Part shown: one piece after another, positions 57,459-64,000 of the stretch
How positions within the stretch are numbered: the first letter of the stretch is position 1
Layout of the letters: the number at the start of each line of letters is the position of its first letter
Source: Endoryza sp044226045
GTDB lineage: Bacteria; Bacteroidota; Bacteroidia; Chitinophagales; Chitinophagaceae
DNA length: 64,000 nt
Direction of reading: 5' to 3'
Assembly: GCA_044226045.1 (NCBI GenBank)
Contig: JBGAHR010000007.1
Coordinates: 62,001 to 126,000 of the forward strand
Notes under the pieces: model-generated
Seen by the model: the letters and a program-made list of their open reading frames with translations, nothing else
What the model was told of the DNA's origin: nothing
Database searches by the model: none
Translations under genes and position numbers: made by a program

Positions 57459-59099
57459 ATGGAAAACATACTCAGGTTTTTTCGGAGCAATCGCAGTTAT
57501 TTCTATTTGATAGCGGGAATGCTCGCGGGCATTCTCCATTCACCCAGGTGGTCGATCAGCATTTTTGCCTGGCTCTCTCCCTTTTTCTTTCTTTTGTTTG
57601 TCAGATCATACGAGGGCCGATTCCGCTGGCTTTTGTTAGGTTTGGCTATTTACCTCTCTTCATTGATTGCCGGCTGGGAGGTTTTCCCGATGCCGCTGGT
57701 GGTTACCGGCATCATTCTGTTATGGGCAACCCTGAAATGGTTGATCATATATTCTGTTGACAACTGGTTTGCCCGACAAACAAATCAATTTTTTGCGACT
57801 TTGATTTTTCCCTGTTTGGTGGTGGCAAATGAATACCTGGATGCCCAGGGTGGAGGGGGCGTGTGGGGCGCGATGGCCAATTCTCAATTCGATTTTCCCT
57901 GGTTGATGCAATTGGCGTCTATTACGGGAATATGGGGGATCAGTTTCTGGGTGAGCTGGACAGCAGCAGTTTTTGTTTGGGTGTTTCGACACAACAAAAC
58001 CAAATCGAATGATAACAGAGGTCTGCTGATATATTCAGTCGTTTCGTTGCTTGTATTTTCTTACGGGGCTTTTCGACAGGAAACACGTTCAAACAGCGTT
58101 CAGCATTCGGTGGTGGTTGGTGGATGTACTGTGCCCACACTTTCCTTGCTCGAAGCAGTCTACGAAGATGTAAACAGGAAGAAAATTCATCTTCCCCTTA
58201 CTATCTCTCAATCTTCTCCACAATTGCAACAGGTTAATCAGGCCCTGGTGCAATTCATTGAGAAGCCCGATTCCTCCCGCTATCCGTTGAGTTTTCAGCA
58301 AATGGACAGGCTCCACGACAGCCTGTTTTCTCTCACAAAAAAACTTGCCCGCGAAGGAGCGAAGATCATTTCCTGGTCGGAGGGAAATGGGTTCATGTTG
58401 AAATACCAGGAGGAAAGAATGAAAGGGAGAGGAGGACAGGTAGCGAAGCAATGCCAGGTTTATCTGTTGATGGCAGTCGCAGTGATTCGTCCGGGGAAGA
58501 TAAGCGCCGGAGATAAATTCATAGAAAATAAAACCTGGTTGTTCAATCCTGACGGACAACTGGTGAACGAATTTCATAAGAACCGGCCGGTACCCATGGT
58601 TGAAAATAGTGTGCCCGGTGATCAGCAAATCCCAACCATTCACAGTCCCTGGGGAACACTATCACCTTCGATTTGCTATGATGGCGATTTTCCTGCTTTA
58701 ATCCGACAGATCAGTCAACAAAAAACCGATCTGTTGTTATTGCCTTCCGGCGACTGGAAAGCCATTGCTCCTTATCACAGTTATATGGCGCGCTATCGGG
58801 CTATAGAAAATGGAGTTCCCATTGTTCGGCAGGCCAATGGAGGATTGTCGATAGCCTGTGACAGTCGGGGAAGGATCATAGCCAGCCAGGATTTTTATCT
58901 CCCTGGAGAAAAGGCCTGGACTGCCCGTATTGAAACAGGTCATGAGAAAACAATCTATAGTATTGTTGGGGATATACTGGCTTACCTGTGCAGCCTGGTA
59001 GCTTTTGTAACTTTGTTGATAGTTGTTCTAACCTGGATTTTACGAAAGAAAGGAAGAAGGAAAGTAAAAGCGAATGTCAGGGATGAATCAGTTTCATGA
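57459..59099 (+). CDS. apolipoprotein N-acyltransferase-like membrane protein
   Basis: 546 residues: about seven N-terminal membrane segments, a periplasmic carbon-nitrogen hydrolase domain and one C-terminal segment (about 505-530), the Lnt topology. The nitrilase-type triad is complete: Glu308 (SWSEGNG), Lys374 (FHKNRPVPM) and Cys406 (SICYDGDFP). The last two are closer together than I recall for E. coli Lnt, and overall similarity is low. It may therefore be a second acyltransferase or an amidase rather than the main Lnt. The gene lies between an AraC regulator and a LytTR regulator, and its 3' end overlaps the latter by 23 bp tail to tail. Confidence 0.8.
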   Translation: MENILRFFRSNRSYFYLIAGMLAGILHSPRWSISIFAWLSPFFFLLFVRSYEGRFRWLLLGLAIYLSSLIAGWEVFPMPLVVTGIILLWATLKWLIIYSVDNWFARQTNQFFATLIFPCLVVANEYLDAQGGGGVWGAMANSQFDFPWLMQLASITGIWGISFWVSWTAAVFVWVFRHNKTKSNDNRGLLIYSVVSLLVFSYGAFRQETRSNSVQHSVVVGGCTVPTLSLLEAVYEDVNRKKIHLPLTISQSSPQLQQVNQALVQFIEKPDSSRYPLSFQQMDRLHDSLFSLTKKLAREGAKIISWSEGNGFMLKYQEERMKGRGGQVAKQCQVYLLMAVAVIRPGKISAGDKFIENKTWLFNPDGQLVNEFHKNRPVPMVENSVPGDQQIPTIHSPWGTLSPSICYDGDFPALIRQISQQKTDLLLLPSGDWKAIAPYHSYMARYRAIENGVPIVRQANGGLSIACDSRGRIIASQDFYLPGEKAWTARIETGHEKTIYSIVGDILAYLCSLVAFVTLLIVVLTWILRKKGRRKVKANVRDESVS

Positions 59100-59826
59100 A
59101 TTCGTCTTTTTTCCGACGGGCCACATCTATCACATCACCGTTCTGCATAACAACCTGGCCACCTTCGCCACGGATATATTTTTGTATGTAGTTTAAGTTG
59201 ATCAGGTGGGAATGGTGTACCCGGAAAAACCGGTAAGGAGTGAGTATATCTTCAAAGTCTTTCAGCAGCCGGGTAACCAGCACATTTCTTCCATCAGTCA
59301 GATAGATTCTTGAATAGTTTGAACTCGACTCTATTCTGAGAACGTTTTGAATGGTGATGAATTCAAGACCTTCCGAATTGGGGATGGCTATTTTCTCTTC
59401 CTGGCTTTTACGGCCCGTAAGAGACTGGCGGAGAAGATCGAGGCGGTCTTTGGTTTGTTTTTGGTATCTGTGAGCCAGTCTTTCCACGGCTGACTGAAGA
59501 TCCTTGATGGCAATGGGTTTCATCAGGTAGTCGAAAGCGCTGATTCGGATCGCATCGACGGCATAGTGATTGTATGCCGTTGTAAAAATGATTTCAAACT
59601 CGAGATCAGCCAGTTCATCCAGCATTCTGAACCCGTTCATGCGAGGCATTTCGATATCCAGGAAAACCACCGTCGGTTTCCACTGACGAATGAGCTGAAT
59701 ACCTTCTTCCGGTTTCTGTGTGCTCGCAATCACTTTCAGATCGGGGCAGAATTCTTCGAGCTTTTGCTGCAGGTTTTGGAGACTGCTGCTTTCGTCATCT
59801 ATTAATATCGCTGTCAGTTCACTCAT
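59077..59826 (-). CDS. LytTR-family response regulator
   Basis: 249 residues: receiver domain (1-125) with Asp10/Asp11, phosphoacceptor Asp57 (VVFLDIEMP) and Lys in DYLMKPI; then a LytTR DNA-binding domain (about 145-245, IQNVLRIESSSNYSRIYL, FFRVHHSHLINLNYIQKY). Its start codon lies one base from the kinase stop, so the two form a coupled two-component operon. The C-terminal end overlaps the convergent Lnt-like gene by 23 bp. Confidence 0.93.
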   Translation of the reverse strand: MSELTAILIDDESSSLQNLQQKLEEFCPDLKVIASTQKPEEGIQLIRQWKPTVVFLDIEMPRMNGFRMLDELADLEFEIIFTTAYNHYAVDAIRISAFDYLMKPIAIKDLQSAVERLAHRYQKQTKDRLDLLRQSLTGRKSQEEKIAIPNSEGLEFITIQNVLRIESSSNYSRIYLTDGRNVLVTRLLKDFEDILTPYRFFRVHHSHLINLNYIQKYIRGEGGQVVMQNGDVIDVARRKKDEFMKLIHP

Positions 59827-59827
59827 G

Positions 59828-61882
59828 TCAGGATGCTTTTAATAGTATATCCACTCTTGTTCCATTCGCCTGCTGGTTTTCATCGGTAAGATCGGTAAAT
59901 CTGACGTAGTCGTTCTTCTCTGCAGACTGGTTGAAAAGGCTGATTCGTTCTTCGGTAATTTTCAAGCCCACACTTTTGTGATAGGGTTTGTTTTGCCGGT
60001 TATAGGCCGCTGCTCTTTGTCGACCTATGCCATTATCTTCTACCGTATAGTGAATCTGATCTTCTTTTAGCGAGGCAGTTACGGTTAATTTGAGTTCCTT
60101 CTCCTCGCTATGGGCAAAGCCATGCATGATGGCGTTTTCAACAAAAGGCTGGATCACCAGGGAGGGTACTCGAAAATCACCACTCAGCAGAGCAGGGTCA
60201 ATTACCGTATTGTAGGAAAAGCGATGATTGAATCTTAGTTGTTCCAGGTCGATATACAGTTGCAGGGCTTCCATGTCTTTGGCGATCGGAACAACATCAT
60301 TCATGCTGTTGTCGAGTATCATCCGTACCAGCCGCGCAAATTTGTTGAGATAATCGCTTGCCAGCCTTTTTTCATTCTTCATGATAAAATTCTCAATACT
60401 ATTCAGGCTGTTGAAGATAAAATGAGGATTCATTTGCAACCGGAGAATCTGGGTTTCCAGTTCTGCTTTCATTTTCTCCGTTCTGATCCTGTTCTTTTCA
60501 TTTCGTTGATAAATGACGATCGCAAATATGATGAACAGTAAAAGCACGGCCCCCAGGATAAAATACAGTTGTTGCCGGCTGTTCTTCAACTGAAGATTTT
60601 TCAGATCATTGTCTTTTTGCAGCAAGGCGATCTGCTGTTCTTTTTTTAGCACATTGTAGTTGATTTCGAGATCTGCGAGGATGGTTTTGGTTCGAACCGA
60701 TTGCAGGGAGTCTTTAATGGTCTGTAGCCCTTTGATGGATTGGTAAGCCTGGGGGTATTGGTTTGTCTTCTCGTATAGATCCGACAGTCCCTGCAAAGCA
60801 ATCAATTCAAGAACGACGGTGCCATCAGCCCGGCTAATATCCCTTGCCACGATAAAATGGTCAATGGCAGCCTGGTATTGGTGAACAGTGCTATCCAAAC
60901 GGGCCAGGTTGATATGTGCTCTCGCCTGGTTCCAGCGATTGCCGGTCTGTTGCAAATCGCTAAGTGTATGCTCAAGCAAACTTCGGGCAGAATCGAATTG
61001 TTTTCGATTGATGAGAATCAGGGAAAGTACAAGATTGTTTGCCTGTCTTTGTTCGGGGTTATTGATTTTTTTCTCGGCTTCCATTGACACCTGCAGATAA
61101 TGCCAGGAAGAATCATATTCACCCTGGTTGGCATAGAACTCGGCAACGTTGGTGGCAGTTTGGGCAAAAGGCCTGGTTACATCCGCTAAATGAACAAGTG
61201 CCTGTTTTGAAATGTCAATCGCCTTGGCGTCATCATTCATTTCTGAGTAGAGTTCTCCCAGGTTGGCAAGAGCCAGGCCAAGCCCCCGATGATTTTCATT
61301 CATTTGATTGCCCTTGATGGCAATCTGGTAGTAGTGGATAGCAGTTTGGTACAAGCCGAACCATTGGTAAGTGGTAGCAATATTTTGCGCAAGCGAAATT
61401 TTCCGTTTCGATTGGTCGGGCATGGTATCAATAAAATTCAGCAGTCGGTTCAGGTACAAAAAGCTCGAATCCCTGATGCCCATATCGGCATAACGTTCCA
61501 TGATCTCCCGAAGGGAAATGTAATGATAGTTGCGTTGTACGTCCGGGAAATAGGAAAGCACTTTTTTATAATAATATACAGCGCTGTCATACTTGTTGTA
61601 CTGGTAGGTAAAGGCTTTGGCAATGTAGAAATAAAAGATGCCGGTCATGCTGTCTGATCGCTGCTGTTTGGCCAGGGCCAGCCCCGTTTGAGCCCAGGTA
61701 TATACATGAGTGAGTTGACCCTCATTAAGGGAATCGTTGATAATTTCCGAAAGGAATCGCAGCCTGGCGGTGTCGGAACGAAGCTGATAATAGGCTTCCG
61801 GAAATCGCTCTGACGTGATTTCCTGGGAAAACAACGGGCAGTATAACAGCCCAAACAGCACTAAAAATAGGATTGCTTTCAT
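59828..61882 (-). CDS. TPR-containing LytS-like sensor histidine kinase
   Basis: 684 residues from the ATG at 61882 (signal peptide MKAILFLVLFGLLYCPLFSQ); the frame is open 91 codons further upstream but that part lacks protein character. An extracytoplasmic region of tetratricopeptide-like helical repeats (about 30-430) is followed by a membrane helix (about 440-460), then a His_kinase (PF06580) domain with His487 in QMNPHFIFNSLNSIE and a HATPase domain (VEDNGIGRQRA). The LytTR regulator gene is one base downstream. The stimulus is unknown; the TPR sensor suggests protein-protein contact. Confidence 0.92.
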   Translation of the reverse strand: MKAILFLVLFGLLYCPLFSQEITSERFPEAYYQLRSDTARLRFLSEIINDSLNEGQLTHVYTWAQTGLALAKQQRSDSMTGIFYFYIAKAFTYQYNKYDSAVYYYKKVLSYFPDVQRNYHYISLREIMERYADMGIRDSSFLYLNRLLNFIDTMPDQSKRKISLAQNIATTYQWFGLYQTAIHYYQIAIKGNQMNENHRGLGLALANLGELYSEMNDDAKAIDISKQALVHLADVTRPFAQTATNVAEFYANQGEYDSSWHYLQVSMEAEKKINNPEQRQANNLVLSLILINRKQFDSARSLLEHTLSDLQQTGNRWNQARAHINLARLDSTVHQYQAAIDHFIVARDISRADGTVVLELIALQGLSDLYEKTNQYPQAYQSIKGLQTIKDSLQSVRTKTILADLEINYNVLKKEQQIALLQKDNDLKNLQLKNSRQQLYFILGAVLLLFIIFAIVIYQRNEKNRIRTEKMKAELETQILRLQMNPHFIFNSLNSIENFIMKNEKRLASDYLNKFARLVRMILDNSMNDVVPIAKDMEALQLYIDLEQLRFNHRFSYNTVIDPALLSGDFRVPSLVIQPFVENAIMHGFAHSEEKELKLTVTASLKEDQIHYTVEDNGIGRQRAAAYNRQNKPYHKSVGLKITEERISLFNQSAEKNDYVRFTDLTDENQQANGTRVDILLKAS

Positions 61883-62129
61883 GCCGACCTGCTGTCTCAA
61901 TTTACAAATAATTTTTACGGGTAAACTTAGGGCTGTTGGGCTTGTAAATAAATGGGTATTGCACCATTTCCCCGGGTGAGGTAGCGGGCGGTTGTTTTTT
62001 AAGGATAACCGGGATGCCGGGTCGGATGGCCGGTATATGCCGGATACGCAGGCAAAGCCGCCAGGTGTACAGCCGGCGTAGGAGACTTTTTCATACTGAA
62101 ATAGTTTCGGATAGTCAAAAACCTGCGAC

Positions 62130-62879
62130 ATGAAAAAAAGACTCTCCCTTTGCATGCTGCTGTTATTCCTGGTGGTATCCGGCTTTGCCCAACCCCTTTG
62201 CAGGAAAATACAGTTACATACTTCCTACAATGATCTGACCATCACTCTGAACAACAATCGAAGAGTAACGGCTATTGCGGGGACCGAGGACGGAGAGCCT
62301 ACACTTCAACTGGTCAATATTCTGTATGATGGAAATGGATTTCCACAGTACAATCCTTCTATGAAAGCCATGAAAATTACGCCCTACGCGGATGGCTATA
62401 TGATACGCAACAAAGAGGATGACAGAGAAACCATATTCTTTATCAACCAGCATCAACAGATCTATCAATGGCAGGTCAATTCGTGGGACGACGACAATCC
62501 TGAGCATTTCTGGGTATTTTATACTTACGACAAGAGCGGAAACTGCCAATCCATCACCTGCAAGGCGGAAACCAAAAGCAGTACCTCGGAGATCGAACTG
62601 AAGCCGGTGTATGACCTCTCGAAAAACTCCGTTTTTCAGGGTGATGTTATGGCCATGCTACCAGAGATGTTATGGACAGTTTTCCCATTTACCAATAAGA
62701 ACCTGCTGACTGGTTTTGAGTACACACAATCGATCTCGGTTCCCGACAAGTTCATTGCATTGGCCAGGGATCGGAAATTCAAATACCAGTTTGATGCAAA
62801 GGGTCGGGTAACCGGCATCGACGCCACAGGTGTTCGCTTCTCCCAGCATATCACGATCGCCTATTCAGATTGTCAATAA
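62130..62879 (+). CDS. secreted protein of unknown function
   Basis: 249 residues with a signal peptide (MKKRLSLCMLLLFLVVSGFAQ). The mature part is rich in beta-strand segments such as FYTYDKSGNCQSI and FKYQFDAKGRVTGID, which resemble the Y-D-G/KG-N units of YD/RHS-like or DUF4595-type proteins of Bacteroidota. I cannot assign a family with confidence. It is divergent from the TPR kinase and 12 bp upstream of the glycine-rich gene, with which it is probably co-transcribed. Confidence 0.7.
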   Translation: MKKRLSLCMLLLFLVVSGFAQPLCRKIQLHTSYNDLTITLNNNRRVTAIAGTEDGEPTLQLVNILYDGNGFPQYNPSMKAMKITPYADGYMIRNKEDDRETIFFINQHQQIYQWQVNSWDDDNPEHFWVFYTYDKSGNCQSITCKAETKSSTSEIELKPVYDLSKNSVFQGDVMAMLPEMLWTVFPFTNKNLLTGFEYTQSISVPDKFIALARDRKFKYQFDAKGRVTGIDATGVRFSQHITIAYSDCQ

Positions 62880-62891
62880 AAACCATCCGGC

Positions 62892-63821
62892 ATGAAGAAA
62901 TTAATTCGCCGCTATTTTTTTTCGGTCTCGCTGCTTTGCAGTATGCTGTATGCAGAGGCGCTTTTTTCGCAAAATGTTGGAATTGGAACCACCAATCCTT
63001 CATCCAGGCTTGATGTGAATGGTGATATCAACACCAATGGTCAGGTCAAATTAAATGGCCAGTCCGGTCAGGCCGGGCAGGTGATCATGAAAGACGCTTC
63101 CAACAATCCCGTTTGGGCAGACTTGACCGAATTTAAAAACTTCATGGTATTTGATTGCTCCAATGTAGCTGGCAGCAGCAGTTCGAATGACTGCTCCTAT
63201 AACTGGACTGTACCGGCCAATGTAACAACCATCCTGGTTGAATGCTGGGGTGGCGGCGGGGGCGGCGGATCAACAGCCGGTGGCGGCGGAGGTGGGTATA
63301 TTGTTTCCCGTTATACTGTCAATGCCGGAGACAATGCGCTGATCCAGGTTGGAGCAGGCGGGAGAGGCTTTATATTTCTTACAGGGGTGGGCGCTTCCGG
63401 CGGTACGAGTTTTTTCCGGATTAACGGTACCAGCGTTTTTGCCAGCGGAGGTGGCCCCGGTAGCCAGGATCTGTGGGCCAGTCCATTGTTTACCGTGCTG
63501 CCTGGTGCCGGCGGAAGTTTTTCTATAAGCGGATTGGTTCAAAATTATATAGGATGGAATGGCTATTCCGGGGATCCCACCAGGAAAAGATTTGAGCAGG
63601 CTTCCGCTACTGTTTTCGGTCTGGTATTGGAGTTTGGGAATGGAGGTGATGCGGGAAAATCGATTGGTTCGGGCGGAAAAGGTGGCTGGTATTACTCCGA
63701 CCCGTCGGCAACACAAATCATTCGCGCCAGTCCGGAAGCCCGTTATCCGGGTGGAGGAGGAGGGGCAGATTATAATGCAGGTGGCGCAGGCAAAGGAGGT
63801 CGTGTGATCATTCGCTGGTGA
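62892..63821 (+). CDS. glycine-rich surface/tail-fibre-like protein
   Basis: 309 residues: a signal peptide (about 1-27), then NVGIGTTNPSSRLDVNGDINTNGQV, the repeat head seen in phage tail fibres and in many exported Bacteroidota proteins. A glycine-rich domain follows (WGGGGGGGSTAGGGGGGYIV, then GAGGRGF, GGGPGSQ, GGGGGADYNAGGAGKGG), with a regular Trp/Tyr/Phe pattern. It probably forms a trimeric or fibrous surface structure. No type IX sorting domain or phage genes are seen. The next gene begins with the same VGIGT motif, so a small family lies here. Confidence 0.8.
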   Translation: MKKLIRRYFFSVSLLCSMLYAEALFSQNVGIGTTNPSSRLDVNGDINTNGQVKLNGQSGQAGQVIMKDASNNPVWADLTEFKNFMVFDCSNVAGSSSSNDCSYNWTVPANVTTILVECWGGGGGGGSTAGGGGGGYIVSRYTVNAGDNALIQVGAGGRGFIFLTGVGASGGTSFFRINGTSVFASGGGPGSQDLWASPLFTVLPGAGGSFSISGLVQNYIGWNGYSGDPTRKRFEQASATVFGLVLEFGNGGDAGKSIGSGGKGGWYYSDPSATQIIRASPEARYPGGGGGADYNAGGAGKGGRVIIRW

Positions 63822-63848
63822 TGGATAATAAACCAAAATCTTATTGAC

Positions 63849-64000
63849 ATGAAAAAATACCTGCTTCTGTGCATGCTTTTATGGTTGACCATAATGGCAG
63901 CATCACAATCCGTGGGAATCGGAACCTCCAGTCCGCATCCCTCTGCAATTCTTGAACTGAACAGTAACAACAAAGGGCTGCTGTTACCCAGGCTGACTAC
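63849..64000 (+). CDS. VGIGT-motif secreted protein (3' end outside window)
   Basis: The frame opens with ATG at 63849 and encodes MKKYLLLCMLLWLTIMA, a signal peptide. SQSVGIGTSSPHPSAILELN and NNKGLLLPRLT follow, the standard head of Bacteroidota VGIGT-type surface proteins. It is cut by the window end after about 50 codons. It lies 27 bp after the glycine-rich gene and is probably part of the same cluster. Confidence 0.75.
   Translation, partial: MKKYLLLCMLLWLTIMAASQSVGIGTSSPHPSAILELNSNNKGLLLPRLT

Noticed and set aside
61883..62155. 91-codon N-terminal extension of the TPR kinase
   Set aside because: The signal peptide begins at the ATG at 61882 and the extension has no protein-like pattern; it is the divergent promoter region and overlaps the neighbouring gene start.

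Overview
The window reads as a stretch of core chromosome from a member of the Bacteroidota, most likely family Chitinophagaceae. This is inferred from gene content and promoter style; no rRNA is present to confirm it. Several promoters match the Bacteroidota form TTTG-N18-20-TAnnTTTG (upstream of pckA, the tRNA and the XRE/S24 regulator). Typical families of the phylum are present: DUF5916, DUF2807, PdeM/Lhr repair proteins, MORN_2 proteins, LytTR/TPR-kinase pairs and VGIGT-type surface proteins. I see no prophage, insertion sequence or CRISPR array.

Layout. 1-9742: housekeeping genes (trpS 3' end, a deoxynucleoside kinase, pckA, a Xaa-Pro aminopeptidase, pssA-purS-rsmI, an M1 peptidase). 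10285-16475: an orphan NarL-type regulator flanked by two identical palindromes, rsmG with a glycosyltransferase, tgt, an esterase and an LptF/LptG-type permease carrying a 75-bp in-frame tandem duplication. 16598-17923: a citrate synthase of the eukaryotic type. 17926-27274: a same-strand signalling block with a soluble PAS kinase, two paralogous NarL regulators and a 2021-residue kinase holding 7+1 membrane segments, CHASE3 and eleven PAS domains. 27584-34320: tRNA-Ala(GGC), a lipoprotein, a vanadium-haloperoxidase-like enzyme, an XRE/S24 regulator and a DUF5916 protein. 34334-43287, minus strand: an HDAC-like protein with PdeM, a haem-binding protein, Lhr-type helicase, a dihaem cytochrome, a binding protein and guaA. 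43484-52571: a DUF2807 lipoprotein and divergent pbpC and alpha-2-macroglobulin genes. 52636-64000: M14 peptidase with MORN proteins, an AraC regulator, an Lnt-like acyltransferase, a LytTR regulator with its TPR kinase, and the start of a glycine-rich surface protein cluster.

The most distinctive non-coding signal is a composite degenerate repeat: 8-nt units (CAATNNGY-like) next to 7-nt units (GRATKAC-like). It occupies all four convergent gene junctions here that have room for it (after 1145, 9742, 14035 and 44209) and no other junction, and it reads outward from the stop codons of the flanking genes. Together with the paired palindromes around the orphan regulator, the giant PAS kinase, the LptG-type duplication and a Tgt with an eroded zinc site, this is what most deserves a second look.
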